Part shown: positions 49,501 to 64,000 of the stretch, piece by piece
Numbering within the stretch: the stretch's first letter is position 1
How the letters are laid out: each line of letters begins with the position of its first letter
Assembly (NCBI GenBank): GCA_964019165.1
Contig: OZ025273.1
Span: 14,366,714 to 14,430,713 of the forward strand
Origin: Mastigias papua
Lineage: Eukaryota > Cnidaria > Scyphozoa > Rhizostomeae > Mastigiidae
DNA length: 64,000 nt
Direction of reading: 5' to 3'
The notes under the pieces: model-generated
Told to the model about the DNA's origin: nothing
Database searches by the model: none
The model's input: the letters and a program-made list of their open reading frames with translations, nothing else
Position numbers and translations under genes: made by a program

Positions 49501-52500
49501 CAGTTTTGCCACATCTAAAGCACTTTAAAGCTGTATATAGTGTAAAACCTCAGACTAAGGCTAATTTTAGTAGGAAACATTGGCTAAACTACTGGCATCG
49601 GTGCAAGCATAGATGTAAACGACGTTTAATGCATAACATTGACGTATTTCCATTCAAAGTCAATCATACAACAGTATATGCACACATTGTGATTGCTTTT
49701 GACTTGCCTAACTACGTATGTGTGCAAAGTCTGACAATACAGCAATGACCACTGATCTGATGCTCATATCATATTATAAATGCTAGATTCACTGTAGAAA
49801 TATGCTTAGATTATGTTTTGGAGCTATGACACACGTACTTATAGTGATTGTAGGCCTTGCATAGTATTGTCAGTTTTGCCACATGTAAAGCACTTTAACG
49901 CTGTATATAGTGTAAAAACAAAGACTAAGGCTAATTTGAGTAGGAAACATTGGCTAAACTACTGGCATCGGTGCAAGCATAGATGTAAAAGACGTTTAAT
50001 GGATGACATTGACGCACTTCCACTCAAAGTCAATCATACGACAGTATATGCACACATTGTGATTGCTGTATTATGGGCCTAAAATACGTATGTGTGCAAC
50101 GTCTGAGAATACAGCAATGACCACTGATCTGATGCTCATATCATATTATAAATGCTATATTCACTATTGAAATATGCTTAGATTATGGTTTGGAGCTATG
50201 ATACACGTACTTATAGTGATTGAAGGCCTTGCATAGTATTGTCAGTTTTGCCACATGTAAACCACTTTAAAGCTGTATATAATGTAAAAACAAAGACTAA
50301 GGCTAATTTGAGTAGGAAACATTGGCTAAACTACTGGCATCGGTGCAAGCATAGATGTAAAAGACGTTTAATGCTTGAGATTGACGCACTTACACTCAAT
50401 TTCAATCATACGACAGTATATGCACATGTTGTGCTTGCTTGTTATGGGCCTAACATACGTATGTGTGCAACGTCTGAGAATATAGCAATGACCACTGATC
50501 TGATGGTCATATGATATTATAAATGCTAGATTTACAGTAGAAATATGGTTAGATTATGTTTTGGAGCTATGACACACGTACTTATAGTGATTGTAGGCCT
50601 TGCATAGTATTGTCAGTTTTGCCACATCTAAAGCACTTTAAAGCTGTATATAGTGTAAAAACACAGACTAAGGCTAATTTGAGTAGGAAACATTGGCTAA
50701 ACTACTGGAATCGGTGCAAGCATAGATGTAAAAGACGTTTAATGCATGAGATTGACGCACTTGCACTCAATTTCAGTCATTCAACAGTATATGCACACAT
50801 TGTGATTGCTTTTGACTGGCCTTAAATACGTATGTGTGCAACGTCTGACAATACAGCATTGACCACTGATCTGATGGTCATATCATATTATAAATGCTAT
50901 ATTCAATATAGAAATGTGGTTAGATTATGTTTTGGAGCTATGACACACGTACTTATAGTGATTGTAGGCCTTGCATAGTATTGTCAGTTTTGCCACATGT
51001 AAACCACTTTAAAGCTGTATATAATGTAAAAACAAAGACTAAGGCTAATTTGAGTAGGAAACATTGCCTAAACTACTGGAATCGGTGCAAGCATAGATGT
51101 TAAAGACGGTTAATGCATTACATTGACGCACATCCACTCAAATTCAATCATACAACAGTATATGCACACATTGTGATTGCTTGTTATGGGCCTAAATACG
51201 TATGTGTGCAAAGTCTGACAATACAGCAATGACCACTGATCTGATGGTCATATCATATTATAAATGCTAGATTCACTGTAGAAATATGCTTAGATTATGT
51301 TTTGGAGCTATGACACACGTACTTAAAGTGATTGTAGGCCTTGCATAGTATTGTCATTTTTGCCACATCTATAGCACTTTAAAGCTGTATATAGTGTAAA
51401 AACACAGACTAAGGCTAATTTGAGTAGGAAACATTGGCTAAACTACTGGCATCGGTGCAAGCATAGATGTTAAAGACGTCTAATCCATGACATTGATGCA
51501 CTTCCACTAAAATTCAATCATACAACAGTATATGCACACATTGTGATTGCTTGTTATGGGCCTAAATACGTATGTGTGCAAAGTCTGACAATACAGCAAT
51601 GACCACTGATCTGATGGTCATATGATATTATAAATGCTAGATTTACTGTAGAAATATGCTTAGATTATGTTTTGGAGCTATGACACACGTACTTATAGTG
51701 ATTGTAGGCCTTGCATAGCATTGTCAGTTTTGCCACATCTAAAGCACTTGAAAGCTGTATGTAGTGTAAAAACACAGACTAAAGCTAATTTTAGTAGGAA
51801 ACATTGGCTAAACTACTGGCATCGGTGCAAGCATAGATGTAAAAGATACTTAATGCATGACATTGACGTATTTCCATTCAAATTCAATCATACAACAGTA
51901 TATGCACACATTGTGATTGCTTTTGACTTGCCTAACTACGTATGTGTGCAAAGTCTGACAATACAGCAATGACCACTGATCTGATGGTCATATCATATTA
52001 TAAATGCTAGATTCACTGTAGAAATATGCTTAGATTATGTTTTGGAGCTATGACACACGTACTTATAGTGATTGTAGGCCTTGCATAGTATTGTCAGTTT
52101 TGCCACATCTAAAGCACTTCAAAACTATTTATAGTGTAAAAACACAGACTAAAGCTAATTTGAGTAGGAAACATTGGCTAAACTACTGGCATCGGTGCAA
52201 GCAGAGATGTAAAAGATGCTTAATGCATGACATTGACATATTTCCATTCAAATTCAATCATACAACAGTATATGCACACATTGTGATTGCTTTTGACTTG
52301 CCTAACTACGTATGTGTGCAAAGTCTGACAATACAGCAATGACCACTGATCTGATGGTCATATGATATTATAAATGCTAGATTCACTGTAGACATATGCT
52401 TAGATTATGTTTTGGAGCTATGACACACGTACTTATAGTGATTGTAGGCCTTGCATAGTATTGTCAGTTTTGCCACATGTAAAGCACTTTAAAGCTGTAT

Positions 52501-53146
52501 ATAGTGTAAAAACACAGACTAAGGCTAATTTGAGTAGGAAACATTGGCTAAACCACTGGCATCGGTTCAAGCATAGATGTAAAAGACGTTTAATGCATGA
52601 CATTGACGCACTTCCACTCAAATTCAATCATACAACAGTATATGCACACATTGTGATTGCTTGCTATGGGCCTAAATACGTATGTGTGCAAAGTCTGACA
52701 ATACAGCAACGACCACTGATATGATGGTCATGTGATATTATAAATGCTAGATTCACTGTAGAAATATGCTTAGATTATGTTTTGGAGCTATGACACACGT
52801 ACGTATAGTGATTGTAGGCCTTGCATAGTACTGTCAGTTTCGCCACATGTAAAGCACTTTAAAGATATTTATAGTGTAAACACACAGACTAAAGCTAATT
52901 TGAGTAGGAAACATTGGCTAAACTACTGGCATCGGTGCAAGCATAGATGTAAAAGACGTTTAATGCATGACATTTACGTACTTCCACTCAAATTCAATCA
53001 TACAACAGTATATGCACACATTGTGATTGCTTTTGACTTGCCTAACTACGTATGTGTGCAAAGTCTGACAATACAGCAATGACCACTGGTCTAATGGTCA
53101 TATGATATTATAAATGCTAGATTTACTGTAGAAATATGCTTAGATT

Positions 53147-56100
53147 ATGTTTTGGAGCTATGACACACGTACTTATAGTGTTTGTAGGCCTTGCATAGTA
53201 CTGTCAGTTTCGCCATATGTAATGCACTTTAAAGCTATTTATAGTGTAAAAACACAGACTAAGGCCAATTTGAGTAGGAAACATTGGCTAAACTACTGGC
53301 ATCGGTGCAGGCATAGATGTAAAAGACGTTTAATGCATGACATTGACGTATTTCCATTCAAATTCAATCATACAACAGTATATGCACACATTGTGATTGC
53401 TTTTGACTTGCCTAACTACGTATGTGTGCAAAGTCTGACAATACAGCAATGACCACTGATCTGATGGTCATATGATATTATAAATGCTAGATTCACTGTA
53501 AAAATATGCTTAGATTATGTTTTGGAGCTATGACACACGTACTTATAGTGATTGTAGGCCTTGCATAGTATTGTCAGTTTTGCCACATGTAAAGCACTCT
53601 AAAGCTGTATATAGTGTAAAAACACAGACTTAGGCTAATTTGAGTAGGAAACATTGGCTAAACTACTGGCATCGGTACAAGCATAGATGTAAAAGACGCT
53701 TAATGCATGACATTGACGTACTTCAACTCAAATTCAATCATACAACAGTATATGCACACATTGTGATTGCTTTTGACTGGCCAAAATACCTATGTGTGCA
53801 AAGTCTGACAATACAGCAACGACAACTGATATGATGGTCATGTGATATTATAAATGCTAGATTCACTGTAGAAATATGCTTAGATTATGTTTTGGAGCTA
53901 TGACACACGTACTTATAGTGATTGTAGGCCTTGCATAGTATTGTCAGTTTTGCCACATGTAAAGCACTCTAAAGCTGTATATAGTGTAAAAACACAGACT
54001 TAGGCTAATTTGAGTAGGAAACATTGGCTAAACTACTGGCATCGGTACAAGCATAGATGTAAAAGACGCTTAATGCATGACATTGACGTACTTCAACTCA
54101 AATTCAATCATACAACAGTATATGCACACATTGTGATTGCTTGCTATGGGCCTAAATACGTATGTGTGCAAAGTCTGACAATACAGCAATGACCACTGGT
54201 CTAATGGTCATATGATATTATAAATGCTAGATTTACTGTAGAAATATGCTTAGATTATGTTTTGGAGCTATGACACACGTACTTATAGTGTTTGTAGGCC
54301 TTGCATAGTACTGTCAGTTTCGCCATATGTAATGCACTTTAAAGCTATTTATAGTGTAAAAACACAGACTAAGGCCAATTTGAGTAGGAAACATTGGCTA
54401 AACTACTGGCATCGGTGCAGGCATAGATGTAAAAGACGTTTAATGCATGACATTGACGTATTTCCATTCAAATTCAATCATACAACAGTATATGCACACA
54501 TTGTGATTGCTTTTGACTTGCCTAACTACGTATGTGTGCAAAGTCTGACAATACAGCAATGACCACTGATCTGATGGTCATATGATATTATAAATGCTAG
54601 ATTCACTGTAAAAATATGCTTAGATTATGTTTTGGAGCTATGACACACGTACTTATAGTGATTGTAGGCCTTGCATAGTATTGTCAGTTTTGCCACATGT
54701 AAAGCACTCTAAAGCTGTATATAGTGTAAAAACACAGACTTAGGCTAATTTGAGTAGGAAACATTGGCTAAACTACTGGCATCGGTACAAGCATAGATGT
54801 AAAAGACGCTTAATGCATGACATTGACGTACTTCAACTCAAATTCAATCATACAACAGTATATGCACACATTGTGATTGCTTTTGACTGGCCAAAATACC
54901 TATGTGTGCAAAGTCTGACAATACAGCAACGACAACTGATATGATGGTCATGTGATATTATAAATGCTAGATTCACTGTAGAAATATGCTTAGATTATGT
55001 TTTGGAGCTATGACACACGTACTTATAGTGATTGTAGGCCTTGCATAGTATTGTCAGTTTTGCCACATGTAAAGCACTCTAAAGCTGTATATAGTGTAAA
55101 AACACAGACTTAGGCTAATTTGAGTAGGAAACATTGGCTAAACTACTGGCATCGGTACAAGCATAGATGTAAAAGACGCTTAATGCATGACATTGACGTA
55201 CTTCAACTCAAATTCAATCATACAACAGTATATGCACACATTGTGATTGCTTGCTATGGGCCTAAATACGTATGTGTGCAAAGTCTGACAATACAGCAAT
55301 GACCACTGATCTGATGGTCATATGATATTATAAATGCTAGCTTTACTGTAGAAATATGCTTAGATTATGGTTTGGAGCTATGACACACGTACTTATAGTG
55401 ATTATAGGCCTTGCATAGTACTGTCAGTTTCTTCACATGTAAAGCACTTTAAAGATATTTATAGTGTAAACACACAGACTAAAGCTAATTTGAGTAGGAA
55501 ACATTGGCTAAACTACTGGCATCGGTGCAAGCATAGATGTAAAAGACGTTTAATGCATGACATTTACGTACTTCCACTCAAATTCAATCATACAACAGTA
55601 TATGCACACATTGTGATTGCTTTTGACTTGCCTAACTACGTATGTGTGCAAAGTCTGACAATACAGCAATGACCACTGGTCTAATGGTCATATGATATTA
55701 TAAATGCTAGATTTACTGTAGAAATATGCTTAGATTATGTTTTGGAGCTATGACACACGTACTTATAGTGTTTGTAGGCCTTGCATAGTACTGTCAGTTT
55801 CGCCATATGTAATGCACTTTAAAGCTATTTATAGTGTAAAAACACAGACTAAGGCCAATTTGAGTAGGAAACATTGGCTAAACTACTGGCATCGGTGCAG
55901 GCATAGATGTAAAAGACGTTTAATGCATGACATTGACGTATTTCCATTCAAATTCAATCATACAACAGTATATGCACACATTGTGATTGCTTTTGACTTG
56001 CCTAACTACGTATGTGTGCAAAGTCTGACAATACAGCAATGACCACTGATCTGATGGTCATATGATATTATAAATGCTAGATTCACTGTAAAAATATGCT

Positions 56101-58326
56101 TAGATTATGTTTTGGAGCTATGACACACGTACTTATAGTGATTGTAGGCCTTGCATAGTATTGTCAGTTTTGCCACATGTAAAGCACTCTAAAGCTGTAT
56201 ATAGTGTAAAAACACAGACTTAGGCTAATTTGAGTAGGAAACATTGGCTAAACTACTGGCATCGGTACAAGCATAGATGTAAAAGACGCTTAATGCATGA
56301 CATTGACGTACTTCAACTCAAATTCAATCATACAACAGTATATGCACACATTGTGATTGCTTTTGACTGGCCAAAATACCTATGTGTGCAAAGTCTGACA
56401 ATACAGCAACGACAACTGATATGATGGTCATGTGATATTATAAATGCTAGATTCACTGTAGAAATATGCTTAGATTATGTTTTGGAGCTATGACACACGT
56501 ACTTATAGTGATTGTAGGCCTTGCATAGTATTGTCAGTTTTGCCACATGTAAAGCACTCTAAAGCTGTATATAGTGTAAAAACACAGACTTAGGCTAATT
56601 TGAGTAGGAAACATTGGCTAAACTACTGGCATCGGTACAAGCATAGATGTAAAAGACGCTTAATGCATGACATTGACGTACTTCAACTCAAATTCAATCA
56701 TACAACAGTATATGCACACATTGTGATTGCTTGCTATGGGCCTAAATACGTATGTGTGCAAAGTCTGACAATACAGCAATGACCACTGATCTGATGGTCA
56801 TATGATATTATAAATGCTAGCTTTACTGTAGAAATATGCGTAGATTATGGTTTGGAGCTATGACACACGTACTTATAGTGATTATAGGCCTTGCATAGTA
56901 CTGTCAGTTTCTTCACATGTAAAGCACTTTAAAGCTGTATATAGTGTAAAAACACAGACTAAGGCTAATTTGAGTAGGAAACATTGGCTAAACTACTGGC
57001 ATCGGTGCAAGCATAGATGTAAAAGACGTGTAATGCATGAGATTGACGCACTTGTACTCAATTACGGTCATTCGACAGCATATGCACACATTGTGATTGC
57101 TTGTCACTGGCCTAAATACGGATCTGTGCAATTTCTGACAATACAGCAATGACCACTGATCTGATGGTCATATGATATTATTAATGCTAGATTTACTGTA
57201 GAAATATGCTTAGATTATGTTGTGGAGCTATGACACACGTACTTATAGTGATTGTAGGCCTTGCATAGTATTGTCAGTTTTGCCCCATCTACAGCACTCT
57301 AAAGCTGTATATAGTGTAAAAACACAGACTAAGGCTAATTTGAGTAGGAAACATTGGCTAAACTACTGGCATCGGTGCAAGCATAGATGTAAAAGACGTT
57401 TCATGCATGACATTGACGCACTTCCACTCAAATTCAATCATACAACAGTATATGCACACATTGTGATTGCTTGCTATGGGCCTAAATACGTATGTGTGCA
57501 AAGTCTGACAATACAGCAATGACCACTGATCTGATGGTCATATGATATTATAAATGCTAGATTTACTGTAGAAATATGCTTAGATTATGTTTTGGAGCTA
57601 TGACACACGTACTTATAGTGTTTGTAGGCCTTGCATAGTATTGTCAGTTTTGCCACATGTAAAGCACTCTAAAGCTGTATATAGTGTAAAAACACAGACT
57701 TAGGCTAATTTGAGTAGGAAACATTGGCTAAACTACTGGCATCGGTACAAGCATAGATGTAAAAGACGCTTAATGCATGACATTGACGTACTTCAACTCA
57801 AATTCAATCATACAACAGTATATGCACACATTGTGATTGCTTGCTATGGGCCTAAATACGTATGTGTGCAAAGTCTGACAATACAGCAATGACCACTGAT
57901 CTGATGGTCATATGATATTATAAATGCTAGCTTTACTGTAGAAATATGCGTAGATTATGGTTTGGAGCTATGACACACGTACTTATAGTGATTATAGGCC
58001 TTGCATAGTACTGTCAGTTTCTTCACATGTAAAGCACTTTAAAGCTGTATATAGTGTAAAAACACAGACTAAGGCTAATTTGAGTAGGAAACATTGGCTA
58101 AACTACTGGCATCGGTGCAAGCATAGATGTAAAAGACGTGTAATGCATGAGATTGACGCACTTGTACTCAATTACGGTCATTCAACAGCATATGCACACA
58201 TTGTGATTGCTTGTCACTGGCCTAAATACGTATGTGTGCAAAGTCTGACAATACAGCAATGACCACTGAGCTGATGGTCATATCATATTATAAATGCTAG
58301 ATTCACTGTAGAAATATGCTTAGATT
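53147..58326 (-). repeat. Higher-order repeat block in subfamily B
   Basis: Labelling monomers by their variants, the order from 53,147 is c-d-e, c-d-e-f, c-d-e-f', g, e, f'. The c units at 53,147, 54,257 and 55,737 look the same, as do the d units at 53,517, 54,627 and 56,107. Block lengths are therefore 1,110 (three units) and 1,480 (four units). Confidence 0.85.
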
Positions 58327-61300
58327 ATGTTTTGGAGCTATGACACACGTACTTATAGTGATTGTAGGCCTGGCATAGTACTGTCAGTTTCGCCACATGT
58401 AAGGCACTTTAAAGATATTTATAGTGTAAAAACACAGACTAAAGCTAATTTGAGTAGGAAACATTGGCTAAACTACTGGCATCGGTGCAAGCATAGATGT
58501 AAAAGACGTTTAATGCATGACATTTACGTACTTCCACTCAAATTCAATCATACAACGGTATATGCACACATTGTGATTGCTTTTGACTTGCCTAACTACG
58601 TATGTTTGCAAAGTCTGACAATACAGCAATGACCACTGGACTGATGGTCATATGATATTATAAATGCTAGATTTACTGTAGAAATATGCTTAGATTATGT
58701 TTTGGAGCTATGACACACGTACTTATAGTGTTTGTAGGCCTTGCATAGTATTGTCAGTTTCGCCATATGTAAAGCACTTTAAAGCTATTTATAGTGTAAA
58801 AACACAGACTAAGGCCAATTTGAGTAGGAAACATTGGCTAAACTACTGGCATCGGTGCAAGCATAGATGTAAAAGACGTTTAATGCATGACATTGACGTA
58901 TTTCCATTCAAATTCAATCATACAACAGTATATGCACACATTGTGATTGCTGTTGACTTGCCTAACTACGTATGTGTGCAAAGTCTGACAATACAGCAAT
59001 GACCACTGATCTGATGGTCATATGATATTATAAATGCTAGATTTACTGTAGAAATATGCTTAGATTATGTTTTGGAGCTATGACACACGTACTTATAGTG
59101 TTTGTAGGCCTTGCATAGTATTGTCAGTTTTGCCACATGTAAAGCACTCTAAAGCTGTATATAGTGTAAAAACACAGACTTAGGCTAATTTGAGTAGGAA
59201 ACATTGGCTAAACTACTGGCATCGGTACAAGCATAGATGTAAAAGACGCTTAATGCATGACATTGACGTACTTCAACTCAAATTCAATCATACAACAGTA
59301 TATGCACACATTGTGATTGCTTTTGACTTGCCTAACTACGTATGTGTGCAAAGTCTGACAATACAGCAATGACCACTGGTCTGATGGTCATATGATATTA
59401 TAAATGCTAGATTCACTGTAGAAATATGCTTAGATTATGTTTTGAAGCTATGACACACGTACTTATAGTGATTGCAGGCCTTGCATAGCATTGTCAGTTT
59501 TGCCACATCTAAAGCAAGTTAAAGCTGTATATAGTGTAAAAACACAGACTAAGGCTAATTTGAGTAGGAAACATTGGCTAAACCACTGGCATCGGTTCAA
59601 GCATAGATGTAAAAGACGTTTAATGCATGACATTGACGCACTTCCACTCAAATTCAATCATACAACAGTATATGCACACATTGTGATTGCTTGTTATGGG
59701 CCTAAATACGTATGTGTGCAAAGTCTGACAATACAGCAATGACCACTGGTCTGATGGTCATATGATATTATAAATGCTAGATTTACTGTAGAAATATGCT
59801 TAGATTATGGTTTGGAGCTATGACACACGTACTTATAGTGATTGTGGGCCTTGCATAGTACTGTCAGTTTCTTCACATGTAAAGCACTTTAAAGCTGTAT
59901 ATAGTGTAAAAACACAGAATAAGGCTAATTTGAGTAGGAAACATTGGCTAAACTACTGGCATCGGTGCAAGCATAGATGTAAAAGACGTTTAATGCATGA
60001 CATTGACGTACTTCCACTCAAATTCAATCATACAACAGTATATGCACACATTGTGATTGCTTTTGACTTGCCTAACTACGTATGTGTGCAAAGTCTGACA
60101 ATACAGCAATGACCACTGGTCTAATGGTCATATGATATTATAAATGCTAGATTTACTGTAGAAATATGCTTAGATTATGTTTTGGAGCTATGACACACGT
60201 ACCTATAGTGATTGTAGGCTTTGCATAGTATTGTCAGTTATGCCACATCTAAAGCACGTTAAAGCTGTATATAGTGTACAAACACAGACTAAGGCTAATT
60301 TGAGTAGGAGACATTGGCTAAACTACTGGCATCGGTGCAAGCATAGATGTAAAAGACGTTTCATGCATGACATTGACGTACTTCAACTCAAATTCAATCA
60401 TACAACAGTATATGCACACATTGTGATTGCTTGTTGTAGGCCTAAATGCGTATGTGTGCAAAGTCAGACAATACAGCAATGACCACTGATCTGATGGTCA
60501 TATGATATTATAAATGCTAGATTTACTGTAGGAATATGCTTAGATTATGTTTTGGAGCTATGACACACGTACTTATAGTGATTGTAGGCCTTGCATAGTT
60601 CTGTCAGTTTCGCCACATGTAAAGCACTTTAAAGCTGTATATAGTGTAAAAACACAGACTAAGGCTAATTTGAGTAGGAAACATTGGCTAAACTACTGGC
60701 ATCGGTTCAAGCATAGATGTAAAAGACGTTTCATGCATGACATTTACGTACTTCCACTCAAATTCAATCATACAACAGTATATGCACACATTGTGATTGC
60801 TTTTGACTGGCCTAAATACGTATGTGTGCAAAGTCTGACAATACAGCAACGACCACTGATATGATGGTCATATGATATTAGAAATGCTAGATTTACTGTA
60901 GAAATATGCTTAGATTATGTTTTGGAGCTATGATACACGTACTTATAGTGATTGTAGGCCTTGCATAGTATTGTCAGTTTTGCCACATGTAAAGCACTCT
61001 AAAGCTGTATATAGTGCAAAAACACAGACTAAGGCTAATTTGAGTAGGAAACATTGGCTAAACTACTGGCATCGGTGCAAGCATAGATGTAAAAGACGTT
61101 TAATGCATGACATTGACTCACTTCCACTCAAATTCAATCATACAACAGTATATGCACACATTGTGATTGCTTGTTATGGAAATAAATACGTATGTGTGCA
61201 AAGTCTGACAATACAGCAATGACCACTGATCTGATGGTCATATCATATTATATATGCTAGATTCACTGTAGAAATATGCTTAGATTATGTTTTGGAGCTA

Positions 61301-62396
61301 TGACACACGTACTTATAGTGATTGTAGGCCTTGCATAGTACTGTCAGTTTCGCCACATGTAAAGCACTTTATAGCTGTATATAGTGTAAAAACACAGACT
61401 AAGGCTAATTTGAGTAAGAAACATTGGCTAAACTACTGGCATCGGTGCAAGCATAGATGTAAAAGACGTTTCATGCATGACATTTACGTACTTCCACTCA
61501 AATTCAATCATACAAAAGTATATGCACACATTGTGATTGCTTTTGACTGGCCTAAATACGTATGTGTGCAAAGTCTGACAATACAGCAATGACCACTGAT
61601 CTGATGGTCATATCATATTATATATGCTAGATTCACTGTAGAAATATGCTTAGATTATGTTTTGGAGCTATGACACACGTACTTATAGTGATTGTAGGCC
61701 TTGCATAGTATTGTCAGTTTTGCCACATCTAAAGCACTTGAAAGCTGTATAAAGTGTACAAACACAGACTTAGGCTAATTTGAGTAGGAGACATTGGCTA
61801 AACTACTGGCATCGGTGCAACCATAGATGTAAAAGACGTTTCATGCATGACATTGACGTACTTCCACTCAAATTCAATCATACAACAGTATATGCACACA
61901 TTGTGATTGCTTGTTGTAGGCCTAAATACGTATGTGTGCAAAGTCAGACAATACAGCAATGACAACTGATCTGATGGTCATATGATATTATAAATGATAG
62001 ATTTACTGTAGAACTATGCTTAGATTATGTTTTGGAGCTATGACACACGTACTTATAGTGATTGTAGGCCTTGCATAGTATTGTCTTTTTTGCCACATGT
62101 AAAGCACTTTAAAGCTGTATATAGTGTAAAAACACAGACTAAGGCTAATTTGAGTAGGAAACATTGGCTAAACTACTGGCATCGGTGCAAGCTTAGATGT
62201 AAAAGACGTTTAATGCATGACATTGACGTACTTCCACTCAAAGTCAATCATACAACAGTATATGCACACATTGTGATTGCTTTTGACTGGCCTAAATATG
62301 TATGTTTGCAAAGTCTGACAATACAGCAATGACCACTGATCTGATGGTCATATGATATTATAATTGCTAGATTCACTATAGAAATATGCTTAGATT

Positions 62397-63506
62397 ATGT
62401 TTTGGAGCTATGACACACGTACTTATAGTGATTGTAGGCCTTGCATAGTATTGTCAGTTTTGCCACATGTAAAGCACTTGAAAGCTGTATATAGTGTAAA
62501 ACGACAGACTACGGCTAATTTGAGTAGGAAACATTGGCTAAACTACTGGCATCGGTGCAAGCATAGATGTAAAAGACGTTTCATGCATGATATTGATGTA
62601 CTTCCACTCAAATTCAATCATACAACAGTATATGCACACATTGTGATTGCTTTTAACTGGCCTAAATACGTATGTGTGCAGAGTCTGACAATATAGCAAT
62701 GACCACTGATCTGATGGTCATATCATATTATAAATGATAGATTCACTGTAGAAATATGCTTAGATTATGTTTTGGAGCTATGACACACGTACTTATAGTG
62801 ATTGTAGGCCTTGCATAGTACTGTCAGTTTCGCCACATGTAAAGCACTGTAAAGCTATTTACAGTGTAAAACCACAGACTAAAGCTAATTTGAGTAGGAA
62901 ACATTGGCTAAACTACTGGCATCGGTGCAAGCATAGACGTAAAAGACGTTCAATGCATGACATTGACGCACTTGCACTCAAATTCAATCATACAACAGTA
63001 TATGCACACATTGTGATTGCTTTTAACTGGCCTAAATACGTATGTGTGCAGAGTCTGACAATATAGCAATGACCACTGATCTGATGGTCATATCATATTA
63101 TAAATGATAGATTCACTGTAGAAATATGCTTAGATTATGTTTTGGAGCTATGACACACGTACTTATAGTGATTGTAGGCCTTGCATAGTACTGTCAGTTT
63201 CGCCACATGTAAAGCACTGTAAAGCTATTTACAGTGTAAAACCACAGACTAAGGCTAATTTGAGTAGGAAACATTGGCAAAACTACTGGCATCGGTGCAA
63301 GCATAGACGTAAAAGACGTTCAATGCATGACATTGACGCACTTGCACTCAAATTCAATCATACAACAGTATATGCACACATTGTGATTGCTTTTGACTGG
63401 CCTAAATACGTATGTGTGCAAAGTTTGACAATATAGCAATGACCACTGATCTGATGGTCATATGATATTATAAATGCTAGATTCACTGTAGAAATATGCT
63501 TAGATT
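62397..63506 (-). repeat. Recent monomer duplication near the right edge
   Basis: Units starting at 62,767 and 63,137 are nearly identical along 370 bases and share a TAG replacing a CAG codon (near 63,064 and 63,434). The preceding unit (62,397) shares the same TAG. Confidence 0.7.
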
Positions 63507-64000
63507 ATGTTTTGGAGCTATGACACACGTACTTATAGTGATTGTAGGCCTTGCATAGTATTGTCAGTTTTGCCACATGTAAAGCACTTGAAAGCTGTAT
63601 ATAGTGTAAAAACATAGACTAAGGCTAATTTGAGTAGGAAACATTGGCAAAACTACTGGCATCGGTGCAAGCATAGATGTAAAAGACGTTTCATGCATGA
63701 CATTGATGTACTTCCACTCAAATTCAATCATACAACAGTATATGCACACATTGTGATTGCTTGTTGTAGGCCTAAATACGTATGTGTGCAAAGTCTGACA
63801 ATACAGCAATGACCACTTATCTGATGGTCATATCATATTATAAATGCTAGATTGACTGTAGAAATATGCTTAGATTATGTTTTGGAGCTATGACACACGT
63901 ACTTATAGTGATTGTAGGCCGTGCATAGTACTGTCGGTGTCGCCACATGTAAAGCACTGTAAAGCTATTTATAGTGTAGAACCACAGACTAAAGCTAATT

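Larger units (their letters stand above)
46365..64000 (-). repeat. Satellite array, subfamily B, 370-bp monomer, about 47 units, inverted relative to A
   Basis: Unit starts (ATGTTTTGGAGCTATGACAC and variants) occur every 370-371 bases from 46,477 to 63,877, exactly 370 from about 51,297 on. The reverse complement of a B unit aligns with an A unit from end to end (shared CATAATCTAAGCATATTTCT, AGTAGTTTAGCCA, CTACTCAAA). So A and B are one satellite family in opposite orientation with clear divergence. Units become more uniform toward the right. Recurrent frames of 60-105 residues per unit are not called as genes. The array continues past the window edge. Confidence 0.95.

Noticed and set aside
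31851..64000. CRISPR-like or tRNA-array structure
   Set aside because: The period is 370 bp with no conserved short repeat and variable spacer pattern, and no cloverleaf could be drawn; this is satellite DNA of an animal genome.

Overview
This is a gene-poor, AT-rich stretch of an animal nuclear genome, made almost entirely of transposable elements and one large satellite array. Animal origin follows from the mix of families: CR1/L2-like LINEs, a LINE with a C-terminal restriction-like endonuclease, a Tc1/mariner element, a BEL/Pao LTR retrotransposon, a Penelope-like element and an IS3EU-like DNA transposon with GT-AG introns. Together with long (TA)n tracts this fits an invertebrate, perhaps a cnidarian; that last step is a weak inference. 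No host gene can be supported.

Layout. 1-2,852: a LINE with one uninterrupted ORF running in from beyond the window edge and ending in a (TTA)n tail. 2,854-5,472: a broken non-LTR element with a C-terminal endonuclease. 5,645-5,878: (CA)n then (TA)n. 5,879-9,147: a dead Tc1/mariner element with inverted repeats of about 0.73 kb, with (TA)n on both sides. 9,307-20,930: a BEL/Pao retrotransposon with LTRs of about 580 bp, also in (TA)n. Nested in its gag gene at 10,680-14,728 is a DNA transposon with intact ORFs: a four-exon DDE transposase and, convergent to it, an intronless alpha-kinase gene. 20,953-23,085: Penelope-like pieces in inverted arrangement, separated by (TA)n. 23,086-31,850: decayed transposase and LINE fragments, plus an unidentified 2.5-kb element with terminal inverted repeats.

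31,851-64,000 is satellite DNA with a monomer of about 370 bp. Two diverged subfamilies, A (left) and B (right), are homologous but lie in opposite orientation and meet head to head at a palindrome centred near 46,364. The change of subfamily (about 46,155) lies about 200 bp before the change of orientation. Both halves contain recent multimer duplications; the left flank of A is the most diverged and carries a LINE ORF1 insertion. The array runs off the right edge.

The strongest lead for something new is the transposon carrying an alpha-kinase: both proteins look catalytically complete, while the retrotransposon it sits in is already riddled with stops. The head-to-head satellite junction is the second. 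Coordinates of repeat edges were placed by eye and may be off by a few bases.
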